Shown: positions 16,363 to 23,556 of the stretch, in pieces
Layout of the letters: every line of letters begins with the position of its first letter
Numbering within the stretch: the stretch's first letter is position 1
Assembly: GCF_030160715.1 (NCBI RefSeq)
Contig: NZ_BSOW01000001.1
Span: forward strand, 62,001 to 126,000
DNA: 64,000 nt
Source: Bradyrhizobium iriomotense
Lineage (GTDB): Bacteria > Pseudomonadota > Alphaproteobacteria > Rhizobiales > Xanthobacteraceae
Direction of reading: 5' to 3'
Translations under genes and position numbers: made by a program
The notes under the pieces: model-generated
Told to the model about the DNA's origin: nothing
Databases searched by the model: none
Seen by the model: only the letters and a program-made list of their open reading frames with translations

Positions 16363-19300
16363 ATGAGAGCTACCAGAGCCATGAATGAAGTCGGCGACCA
16401 GCCGGTCGAGGGAGAGCGTCAGGTCAAGTCCCCGCTGATCATCGGGGTCGGCGCATCGCCCGGCGCCCTGGACAGCATCGAGCGCTTCTTTGCCAAGCTG
16501 ACCGTGGCGGGCGATCAGGCCATCGTGCTGGCGCTTCAGCATCACGAGGCCTTCGACGAGGCCCGGCTGCGCGAGGCCGTTCGCGGCTCGAACGGCGCCA
16601 AGGTCGCCGACATCGGTGACGCCGGGACCATCGAGGGAGGTACGATCTATCTTTGCCCGCCAGCGATGATCACCACGATCCAGGGCGACCGTTTCGCGAT
16701 CCGCAAGGCCGAGCAGGCACCTGGCGAACGTGCCACGATCGACAGCTTCCTGGTATCGCTCGCCGAAGAGCGCGCCGAGCAGTCTATCGGCGTGATTTTG
16801 GCCGGCACCGGCGGTGACGGCACGCTCGGCACCGCCACGCTCAAGGACCACGGTGGTCTTGCCATCGCTGAAAAGACAGCGCCCCCTGAGTCCGAGCATC
16901 TGCTCGACGGCAACACGCCCGCTTCCATCGCCGACTACGTGCTGCCGCCCGAGGACATCCCCGAGCACATCCAGGTCTACGCCCGCCATCTGCGGCGCCT
17001 CGAGGAGAAGCAGGGCTTCGACGAGGTGCTGGCGGCGGCCGCGACCTCGCTGTCGCGCATCGCCGACATCCTGCGCAACAAGACCGGCAACGATTTCCAC
17101 GGCTACAAGCAGAACACCTTCCTCCGCCGCGTGCAGCGGCGCATGCAGGTGGTCCAGATCGACGAGATTCCGGCCTATGTCGATTTCCTTCGGCACGACA
17201 AGGACGAGGCCCAGCATCTCTTCAACGACCTCCTGATCGGCGTCACCGAGTTCTTCCGCGACAAGCGCGAGTTCGAGGTGCTGGAGAGCCAGATCATCCC
17301 GAAGATCTTCGAAGGCAAGAGTGCGGGCCAGCAAGTTCGCATCTGGGTGCTCGGCTGCGCCACCGGCGAGGAGGCCTACTCGATCGGCATCCTCCTGCGC
17401 GAGCACATGGCGCGGCTCGATTCCGCGCCGCAGGTCCAGATCTTCGCGACCGACATCGACGGTCGTGCGCTGGCGGCCGCTCGCGTCGGCCGCTACCGCA
17501 CCACCATCGAGGCAGATATGACCAGTGAGCGCCTGGCGCGCTGGTTCGTCCGCGAGGGCGACACCTATTGCGTGGTGAAGGAATTGCGCGAGATGTGCAT
17601 CTTCTCGCAGCACAACGTCATCAAGGACGCGCCGTTTTCCAAGCTCGACCTCGTCTCCTGCCGCAACCTCCTCATCTATCTCAATGCCGAATTGCAGAAC
17701 CGGGTGATCCCGCTGTTCCATTTCGCGCTGCTGCCGGACCGCTATCTTTTTCTCGGCAATTCCGAGAACGTGACGCGGCACCCAAAGCTGTTCGCGCCGA
17801 TCGATCGCCGCGCCCGCATCTTCAAGAAACTCGAGACCGGAACGCGGCTGCCCCCGGAGTTTCCGATTACGACCACGACGGGCAGGGTGCCGGTCGAGGC
17901 GCCACCGGTGCGCTCGTTCGGCCCCGATGTCGGTCTGGAGCGCCGAGCTCAACGCATCGCGGAGCGTTACGCGCCCGCCTATGTCATTACCGATGACAAT
18001 TTCCAGATCCTGCATTTTTCGGGGCGCACCGGCCGCTACATTGAGCCGACCGCGGGCGCCGCCACGCTCGATTTGCTCCAGCTCGTGCACCGCGATCTCC
18101 GGCTCGAATTGCGCACCGCCCTCAGCCGCGCGGCGGAGACCAACGAGGCCGCCCATGCGGAGCAGGTGCAGCTTGGGCTGAACGGCAACCGCGTGCTGGT
18201 CGACATCACGGTCGAGCCGATCCAGGACGGCGCCGGCGGCCATCGCAATTTCCTTGTCCTGTTCAAGGACGGCCCCGTCCGGGTGATCGATGTCAATCAG
18301 AGCACCCCCAATGCGCTGGTGCGCACCGAGCACGTCGAGCGGCTGGAAAGCGAGCTGCGGGCGACCCGAGAGCGGTTGCAGGCGACCATCGAGGAGCTGG
18401 AGAGCACCAACGAGGAGCTGAAATCCTCCAACGAGGAGTACCAGTCCCTCAACGAGGAGCTGCAATCGGCCAATGAGGAGCTCGAAACCTCGCGCGAGGA
18501 GTTGCAGTCGGTCAACGAGGAGCTGACTACCGTCAATGGCGAGCTGGCGCACCGGGTGCAGGAGTTGACCCGCGCCACGAGCGATCTGAAGAATTTCCTC
18601 GAGAGCACGCAGATTGCGACCGTGTTCCTCGACAACGACCTGCGGGTGATGAATTTCACGCCGACGGTCACGCACGTGCTCCATCTGGTCGAAACCGACG
18701 TCGGCCGACCCATCGCCCACATTAAGGCGCGCATCCCGATCGAGGAGCTCTATGACGATGTCCGCCGCGTGCTGCGGACGCTGGCCAGCGCCGAGCGCGA
18801 GCTGACCGCGCCGGACAGCGGCACGCGCTACATCGTGCGCATCCTGCCTTATCGCAGCATCGACAATTTCATCGCTGGCGTCGTTATCACCTTCATCGAC
18901 GTCACCGCGATCACCCGCGCCGAGGAGCGGCAGCGCCTGCTGCTCGCCGAGCTCCAGCATCGTGTCCGCAACACGCTCGGGGTCGTGCGGTCGATCGCGC
19001 GCCGCTCCGCGGAATCGAGCACCACCGTCGAGGAATATGCCTCCCATCTCGACGGTCGGCTCAACGCCTTCGCCCGCACCCAGGCACTGGTGACCCGCGA
19101 TCCCGAAGGCGGCGTCGATCTCGAATATCTCGTTGTCGAGGAGCTTTTGGCCTACAACGCCCGCGAAGGCGAGCAGGTGCGGGTCTCCGGCCCCAAGGCG
19201 CGTTTCCAGCCCAAGGCCGCGGAAACCTTTGCGCTCGCCATCCACGAGCTCGCGACCAACGCGCTGAAATACGGAGCCTTGAGCCAGCCCACCGGGCGCA

Positions 19301-19548
19301 TCGAGATCTCCTGGCGCCTGGATGAGACCATCAATCCGGCGGAGCTGGTCTTCGGATGGCGCGAGCGGGGCGGGCCGCAGGTTACGCCGCCGCCGCGCAA
19401 AGGCTTTGGCACCGAGCTTCTGGAGCGCACGCTGGCGTTCGAGTTCAAGGGGCAGACGACGATGACGTTCAGCCCTTCGGGGCTCCAATGCACGATCACC
19501 ATCCCCCTGAGCAAGCGCACGTTCCACACACCGGCGGTGGGTAACTGA
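16363..19548 (+). CDS. CheB-CheR-PAS-HWE histidine kinase fusion
   Basis: A 1061-residue fusion. Order: CheB methylesterase about 24-210 (GVGASPGA with Ser32; LAGTGGDGTLG for the Asp); CheR methyltransferase about 225-480 (YKQNTFLRRVQRRM, SAM site VLGCATGEEAYS near 327, VSCRNLLIYLN); PAS-like region; a long coiled coil about 656-735 built from repeated EELxSxNEEL units; a second PAS about 745-850; then an HWE kinase with acceptor His in LLLAELQHRVRNTLGVV (about 866) and ATPase motifs IHELATNALKYGAL (about 956-969) and GWRERGG, holding the His and W-x-E that define HWE kinases. No membrane helix. Start may instead be the Met at 16381. Its stop overlaps the ATG of a Crp-like regulator. Confidence 0.9.
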   Translation: MRATRAMNEVGDQPVEGERQVKSPLIIGVGASPGALDSIERFFAKLTVAGDQAIVLALQHHEAFDEARLREAVRGSNGAKVADIGDAGTIEGGTIYLCPPAMITTIQGDRFAIRKAEQAPGERATIDSFLVSLAEERAEQSIGVILAGTGGDGTLGTATLKDHGGLAIAEKTAPPESEHLLDGNTPASIADYVLPPEDIPEHIQVYARHLRRLEEKQGFDEVLAAAATSLSRIADILRNKTGNDFHGYKQNTFLRRVQRRMQVVQIDEIPAYVDFLRHDKDEAQHLFNDLLIGVTEFFRDKREFEVLESQIIPKIFEGKSAGQQVRIWVLGCATGEEAYSIGILLREHMARLDSAPQVQIFATDIDGRALAAARVGRYRTTIEADMTSERLARWFVREGDTYCVVKELREMCIFSQHNVIKDAPFSKLDLVSCRNLLIYLNAELQNRVIPLFHFALLPDRYLFLGNSENVTRHPKLFAPIDRRARIFKKLETGTRLPPEFPITTTTGRVPVEAPPVRSFGPDVGLERRAQRIAERYAPAYVITDDNFQILHFSGRTGRYIEPTAGAATLDLLQLVHRDLRLELRTALSRAAETNEAAHAEQVQLGLNGNRVLVDITVEPIQDGAGGHRNFLVLFKDGPVRVIDVNQSTPNALVRTEHVERLESELRATRERLQATIEELESTNEELKSSNEEYQSLNEELQSANEELETSREELQSVNEELTTVNGELAHRVQELTRATSDLKNFLESTQIATVFLDNDLRVMNFTPTVTHVLHLVETDVGRPIAHIKARIPIEELYDDVRRVLRTLASAERELTAPDSGTRYIVRILPYRSIDNFIAGVVITFIDVTAITRAEERQRLLLAELQHRVRNTLGVVRSIARRSAESSTTVEEYASHLDGRLNAFARTQALVTRDPEGGVDLEYLVVEELLAYNAREGEQVRVSGPKARFQPKAAETFALAIHELATNALKYGALSQPTGRIEISWRLDETINPAELVFGWRERGGPQVTPPPRKGFGTELLERTLAFEFKGQTTMTFSPSGLQCTITIPLSKRTFHTPAVGN

Positions 19549-20294
19549 TGCCCGTGTCGACACTCGATCGAAGCGTGACGGAGCCGATCATCCGCAGGCT
19601 GAATGCGCTGCGGACCTTGTCGGCTCAGGCGTCTGCTTCGCTCGAGCACGCTGTCCTCGAAGGGATGCAGCGCGCCGGATCGGGCGAGGATCTGATCTCC
19701 GAGGGCGATCCCGTGGACAGCGTTCGCATCGTGCTGTCGGGATGGCTCTGCCGCTACAAGACGCTTGAGGACGGGCGGCGCCAAATCGTGAACTTCATCT
19801 TTCCCGGCGAGACCTGCGACGCGCATGCGTTCCTGCTGGCGGTGATGGATCACTCCATCGCGACTCTGACGCCGGTCGTCTATTCCGAAATCAAGCGTGC
19901 GCGCTTCGAGACCTTGGTCGCCAGCGACCGTTCGCTCGCGGAGGCGTTCTGGTGCGAGACGCTCGTGAACAGCGCAATCCAGCGCGAATGGGCCATCAAT
20001 CTCGGCCGCCGTGTCGCGCTGGAACGCGTGGCGCATCTGTTCTGCGAGATCTTCGAGCGGCTTCGTCCGGTCGGGATGATCGACGGCAATTCCTGCATCA
20101 TGCCGGTGACGCAGATGGATCTGGCCGATGCCACCGGCCTGTCGGTGGTCCATCTCAATCGCACCGTGCAGGAATTGCGCGCCGCCGGCCTGATCGTGCT
20201 GCGCGAGCGGACGCTGACCATCAACGATCTCGATGCCCTCAAGGACGCCGCGCTGTTCTCGCCGAGCTATTTGCAACTCTACCGCCGCAAATAG
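19548..20294 (+). CDS. Crp/Fnr family transcriptional regulator
   Basis: A 248-residue regulator with an N-terminal cyclic-nucleotide-binding-like beta-roll (LSGWLCRYKTLEDGRRQIVN, about 65-84, then FIFPGETCDAHAF) and a C-terminal winged helix (VTQMDLADATGLSVVHLNRT and VQELRAAGLI, about 187-216). The phosphate-binding loop of true CRP is not apparent, so the effector may not be cAMP. Two Cys are present but no FNR cluster motif. Its ATG overlaps the stop of the CheB-CheR-HWE kinase (TGATG), so the two are translationally coupled and the regulator may be the output of that pathway. Confidence 0.87.
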   Translation: MPVSTLDRSVTEPIIRRLNALRTLSAQASASLEHAVLEGMQRAGSGEDLISEGDPVDSVRIVLSGWLCRYKTLEDGRRQIVNFIFPGETCDAHAFLLAVMDHSIATLTPVVYSEIKRARFETLVASDRSLAEAFWCETLVNSAIQREWAINLGRRVALERVAHLFCEIFERLRPVGMIDGNSCIMPVTQMDLADATGLSVVHLNRTVQELRAAGLIVLRERTLTINDLDALKDAALFSPSYLQLYRRK

Positions 20295-20418
20295 TTGGCG
20301 CCCAAACACGCGCCTGCGCTGGCGATAACCGCGAGCGTACGCCCCCTCATTGCATCGCAGTGCAGCACCTCACCTGGCGGCAGCAACAATCGCCTCAGCC
20401 TTAACCTATGGAAATGCC

Positions 20419-20454
20419 GGAACTAGGTTCCGCTCCGAAGCTAGGAACAGTTCC
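20419..20454. repeat. two GGAAC...GTTCC palindromes
   Basis: GGAACTAGGTTCC (20419-20431) and GGAACAGTTCC (20444-20454) are both perfect palindromes 24 bases apart, upstream of the small genes starting at 20548. Neither half has a CGTT at the right distance, so they are not sigma-EcfG sites; a dimeric regulator binding twice on one face is possible. Confidence 0.4.
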
Positions 20455-20481
20455 TGCACCGGGCCACCCCCGGTGCGGCGG

Positions 20482-20526
20482 GGAATCGGCCCCGGCGCTC
20501 TGAGCCTCCGGCCGGGGCCCGATTCC
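20482..20526. repeat. large GC-rich inverted repeat
   Basis: GGAATCGGCCCCGGC pairs with GCCGGGGCCCGATTCC (one bulged C) around a 14-base loop. It stands just before the gene at 20548 and has no T run after it, so it may be a leader structure rather than a terminator. Confidence 0.5.
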
Positions 20527-20547
20527 CTTCCATCCGAGGATTCGTGA

Positions 20548-20775
20548 ATGCAGATGACCGCCAAACGCAGTCGAACCAAACAGACGCATTCGCTTCAGGA
20601 GCGTTTGCAGATGTCAGCCGAAAATGCCCGTCAGCGCGCCCGCCGCCTTCCGGCCGGCAAGGAGCGAGAGATGCTGCTTCGGCGCGCCAAACAGGACGAA
20701 ATGGCTTCCAGTCTGACCGATTGGCTGACCGCGCCAGCGGCTCGCAGGCGCTGGGAAGGAGAGGGCAGATCATGA
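20548..20775 (+). CDS. small basic helical protein, function unknown
   Basis: A 75-residue Arg/Lys-rich protein, MQMTAKRSRTKQTHSLQERL, then helical KEREMLLRRAKQDEMASSLT and a C-terminal DWLTAPAARRRW. It resembles small conserved hypothetical proteins common in Bradyrhizobium, recalled from general patterns rather than searched. The second Met (20554) could be the start. Its stop overlaps the next gene's ATG (ATGA), so they are co-translated. A DNA- or RNA-binding role is only suggested by the charge. Confidence 0.65.
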   Translation: MQMTAKRSRTKQTHSLQERLQMSAENARQRARRLPAGKEREMLLRRAKQDEMASSLTDWLTAPAARRRWEGEGRS

Positions 20776-20993
20776 AACATTACCGGGCGTTCCAGGTCGA
20801 TGCCGACGGCCACGTCTTCGGTTGCATCAACCTCGTCTGTAACAGCGAGGAGGATGCCAAGCGTCAGGCCCAGGCGCTGGTGAGCTTCTATCGCATCGAG
20901 TTGTGGCGCCTCGATCAGCGCGTCGCCAAGTTCGAAGCCATATCGGAAGCCGGATCGAAAGTGTCTGATCGCGCAACGCAGCTTCACGGCTAG
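20772..20993 (+). CDS. small hypothetical protein, 73 residues
   Basis: Reads MKHYRAFQVDADGHVFGCIN, then LVCNSEEDAKRQAQALVSFY and IELWRLDQRVAKFEA. The alternation of beta-like and helical stretches (FQVDADGHVFG; EDAKRQAQALV) suggests a small globular alpha/beta fold. Overlaps the preceding gene's stop by four bases; GGAGAGG lies upstream. Short proteins of this pattern (a sentence-like D-DGHV... and DAxxxAxxLV) are frequent in rhizobia; I cannot name a function. Confidence 0.65.
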   Translation: MKHYRAFQVDADGHVFGCINLVCNSEEDAKRQAQALVSFYRIELWRLDQRVAKFEAISEAGSKVSDRATQLHG

Positions 20994-21314
20994 GCTTCCT
21001 GCGTCTGCCAGAATCCAAACGGGTGGGTGTCCGCCTGCTTCGTGCGAAGCTGCTTCTTCAGCGGCGGCCCCGCGAAAAGAACAGGCCTCGCCAGGATGCA
21101 GAATGCTAGTCCGAGGTGCCGAAGCGTTGCACGGCACGCCGAGCAGCAACACCTCGCTCACGGGGCCGACAATCACTGCGGCCCCATGAGCGCACCGCAG
21201 GCGTCCTTACCCGCGGTACGATGACCTGCGACATCGCCAATCGGTACATCGCGAACCATTTGGACGGATCATACCAAGGCAATATCAATGCCGGAGGTGA
21301 CTGCCTCTACACAG
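20994..21314. other. intergenic, 321 bases, no supported gene
   Basis: Frames of about 60-110 codons are open on both strands but overlap each other and the receiver gene, and lack ribosome sites. A GCTTCGTGCGAAGC palindrome occurs near 21045. Nothing else noted. Confidence 0.35.
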
Positions 21315-21707
21315 CTAAAGCACAGGCTGAAGCTGTCGGGAACATAGCTCGGCGACATCAGCCGCGACTTTCTCAAGCTCATACGGCTTCTCCCATCGCC
21401 GCACATGCCGGAAGCGCTGGGGAATGGTCTCGGCACCATAGCCAGTCGTGAAGATAAACGGCTTGCCGAGACAAAGGAGTTCGTCGGCGATTGGATAGGC
21501 CGAACTTCCTCGCAGATTGATATCGATCACGGCGACTTCAAAGCCATCATGTCCGACAGACATCGCGTCGGAGAGTTCGGTAACCGGCCCTATCACATGT
21601 ATGCCGAGCGATCGGATCGCGTTCGCTAGGTCATCTCCGAGAATGTACTCATCCTCAATGATCAAAACGCGGCAGTCTATAGTGGGGCGTTCGTCAGGGC
21701 GGGGCAT
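21315..21707 (-). CDS. single-domain response regulator, FTTGY (FAT-GUY-like) receiver, second copy
   Basis: A 130-residue stand-alone receiver, clearly related to the one at 14280-14684. Acidic pocket in VLIIEDEYI (14-22), phospho-acceptor Asp62 in VIDINLRGS, switch region KPFIFTTGYG (82-91) and the conserved Lys107 in WEKP. Start at 21707 follows GAGAGGTGG; the frame is open 16 codons further up. A perfect sigma-EcfG promoter lies 41 bases upstream. With no output domain it probably works as a phosphate carrier or sink for HWE-type kinases in the general stress response. Confidence 0.88.
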   Translation of the reverse strand: MPRPDERPTIDCRVLIIEDEYILGDDLANAIRSLGIHVIGPVTELSDAMSVGHDGFEVAVIDINLRGSSAYPIADELLCLGKPFIFTTGYGAETIPQRFRHVRRWEKPYELEKVAADVAELCSRQLQPVL

Positions 21708-21747
21708 CGTTCCACCTCTCGACGTGTCGTCCTGCCTTGCCAAAGAA

Positions 21748-21772
21748 AACGTCAACCTGAAGGAAGCGTTCC
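21748..21772 (-). promoter_or_regulatory. sigma-EcfG promoter of the second receiver gene
   Basis: Minus-strand GGAAC, 16 bases, CGTT, a perfect match. Expected start of transcription near 21741, about 35 bases before the ATG at 21707. Confidence 0.8.
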
Positions 21773-21840
21773 TTCAACGCGGTTTCCAAGTTCCGCAGCA
21801 CATTCGGTCGGCTGCCAGACGTAACTCGAGCCACCGCCAT

Positions 21841-21878
21841 CTCTCAGCGAAACCATTTTCTCTCAGCGAAACCATTTT
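21841..21878 (+). repeat. perfect 19-bp tandem direct repeat
   Basis: CTCTCAGCGAAACCATTTT occurs twice head to tail with no spacer, between the sigma-EcfG promoter of the receiver gene and the small gene at 21928. Either a duplicated operator or a slippage duplication. Confidence 0.75.
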
Positions 21879-21927
21879 CGATCCTGTAACTTAAGTTAAT
21901 CGTGGGGCCTAATCGAGATGTCGCGAA

Positions 21928-22128
21928 ATGGAATCCCATAGCCGAATATCCGAGCACATCGACCGTAAAACTGTCCGGTCGATCTGTGACGAGGTGGGTG
22001 ACCGATTGCAGCAGGACTTAGTTCCCGAAATCTCGCCTCTGCCGCCCTACCTCGAACGTCTGGTTGATGAATTGCGCAAACAGGAGCGTCATCTAACTGA
22101 TGGCGTCGGAAGCTGGCGCTACCGCTAA
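21928..22128 (+). CDS. small hypothetical protein, 66 residues
   Basis: Reads MESHSRISEHIDRKTVRSIC, then DEVGDRLQQDLVPEISPLPP and YLERLVDELRKQERH. Mostly helical and acidic, soluble, one Cys. The ribosome site is weak (GAG about 10 bases up). The LPPYLERLVDELRKQE segment has protein-like composition, unlike the shadow frames around it. It diverges from the sigma-EcfG-driven receiver gene. Function unknown. Confidence 0.6.
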   Translation: MESHSRISEHIDRKTVRSICDEVGDRLQQDLVPEISPLPPYLERLVDELRKQERHLTDGVGSWRYR

Positions 22129-22489
22129 CTTTCTTCACCACGCGGCGACAGTCGCGGCCATGTGAGCGCGCAAAGAAAAGCAGTCGCCGCTCTCAACGCG
22201 GCGGCGGCTTGTTTGTCGCTGAGTGCGCTTCTTGATGCTGCGCCGGCAAATCCGCTCATAAAGATTGATTAGTTGCTGCGGTTCATGAGTCTCGTCTTGG
22301 CCCGTCTGGGACTTTCACGCCGGTGCCGGATATGTTCGCTTAACTGGACGCCGCTATGGGACGCCAAACCGACGCGAATGACCCATATGCGACCTTGAGC
22401 CAGATGCTCTCCTGTGCGCTGAACGCTCCATGCAATTTTAGCCGGGGAACTTAGCCACTCCTTAATGTTGGCGCTGCTCTCACGCGCTC
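22129..22489. other. intergenic, 361 bases, no supported gene
   Basis: Contains no frame with a ribosome site and protein-like composition. A GGAAC at 22446 is followed by TGTT after 15 bases, a near miss to a sigma-EcfG site. Confidence 0.35.
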
Positions 22490-22514
22490 GGAACAGAAGG
22501 CCCAGACCATCGTT
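22490..22514 (+). promoter_or_regulatory. sigma-EcfG promoter of the exported protein gene
   Basis: GGAAC at 22490-22494, exactly 16 bases, then CGTT at 22511-22514. Transcription would begin near 22521, about 28 bases before the ATG at 22549. Confidence 0.8.
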
Positions 22515-22548
22515 CAACCGTCCAAGACTCCAACCAAGGAGAAGGGCT

Positions 22549-22965
22549 ATGATTACTTACAGACTTATGATCTTGGGTGCGGTGCTCGCCTTCAGTACCA
22601 GCTCGGTGGCCGGTCCGTGCAACACGGCGAGCCGCGATGCAGGATCAGGGAACGTCCCGGGCTATACCGGACAAACCACCGGCTCCACAGCAACCGATTC
22701 CAAGCAGCATCCGCCGACGTCTTCGATGAGCAAAGCATCGGAGCATACCGCAACGTCGTCGGAAGACGCGCAGCGGCAGATGCAGAGCCAACCTACCGCT
22801 GCCGAGCAATCGACGACGACTCGGCCCGCACCCTCCGCGCAGTCACCGGATAGGACGGCAGGCATGGTCGAGCAGACCCGTCCCGCGCCAACTGAACAAT
22901 CAAAGAAGGCGACGGCCGGTGCGGCTGAGCCCGCACCGTCCCAGAAAAAGGCGACGGACTGCTAG
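22549..22965 (+). CDS. exported Ser/Thr/Gln/Pro-rich small protein
   Basis: A 138-residue protein with a signal peptide (MITYRLMILGAVLAFSTSSV then AGPC). If processed at AGPC it could alternatively be a lipoprotein-like product, but the site SSVAGPC is a weak lipobox. The mature part is a low-complexity stretch rich in Ser, Thr, Gln, Pro, Ala and Lys with no fold seen, ending KKATDC. AAGGAGAAGG precedes the ATG. Transcribed from a perfect sigma-EcfG promoter, it is probably a periplasmic stress protein. It resembles other small exported hypothetical proteins of Bradyrhizobium. Confidence 0.7.
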   Translation: MITYRLMILGAVLAFSTSSVAGPCNTASRDAGSGNVPGYTGQTTGSTATDSKQHPPTSSMSKASEHTATSSEDAQRQMQSQPTAAEQSTTTRPAPSAQSPDRTAGMVEQTRPAPTEQSKKATAGAAEPAPSQKKATDC

Positions 22966-22999
22966 AACCGCGGGAGCAGTGGGTTCAAAGGGGAACGTA

Positions 23000-23030
23000 T
23001 CGAGGGCAGGCCGAACGCGTCGGCCCTCGA
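23000..23030 (+). terminator. hairpin after the exported protein gene
   Basis: TCGAGG pairs with CCTCGA and, inside, GGCCGA with TCGGCC around ACGCG, with a small bulge. Only two T follow, so it is terminator-like rather than canonical. It starts 34 bases after the stop at 22965. Confidence 0.4.
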
Positions 23031-23556
23031 TTGGCCCTGCCGCATATCGCGCATGACCAATTCAGCAAATTTCGTGAAGTCAAGACAAAGAGATCGTCTG
23101 CGCTAGTTGGCGCGCAGTTCGAGCGCCGGCCCTAGTGACCGACCCACGCACTGCGACGATGGCATAATGCTGGTGATTTGCCCGACGTGTCAATCATTTT
23201 CGTAAAATACGAAGACGCCGCCGATGGTCATCGACTCCTTTGCATGGGGTTGTTTTCGATATTTTTGCGGGACCTCTTCGGAGCCGTGCGCGTCCAGGAA
23301 GCCGTCGCATGGTGGTCCGCAAGGCACAGCGAGGTGTTTTACTCAGCCACCATTCTGACGACGCGGCTGATACAGCTCGGATGACGAAATTCGAAAAGCG
23401 GCCCATGCTGACGGTCCCACCCTAGGCGGAGCCGCACAGCCAAAAGAGCGTGCAGTTCGTCCTCCCCGCGGCTCAAGATTTCTGTTGTTCAACGGTTTTG
23501 GCGCCTCTAGCATCGCGCCAAAACATGCGTTGAGGCAAACCGTGCCGGAGGACAGG
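23031..23556. other. intergenic, 526 bases before the transport operon
   Basis: A 68-codon plus-strand frame at 23178 lacks a ribosome site and is matched by an equally open antisense frame. The promoter of the operon at 23557 should lie here, but I cannot pick a convincing -35/-10 pair. Confidence 0.35.

Noticed and set aside
16312..19563. 1083-codon open frame on the minus strand
   Set aside because: It is antisense to the CheB-CheR-HWE kinase, whose motifs are unmistakable; long antisense frames are common in GC-rich coding DNA. Its text is Arg/Gly/Leu-rich without domains.
20419..20454. GGAAC motifs as sigma-EcfG promoters
   Set aside because: Neither has CGTT (or TGTT) at 16-17 bases; both are halves of palindromes instead.
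23178..23384. 68-codon plus-strand frame with hydrophobic stretches
   Set aside because: No ribosome site, and the opposite strand is open over the same bases; not enough support.
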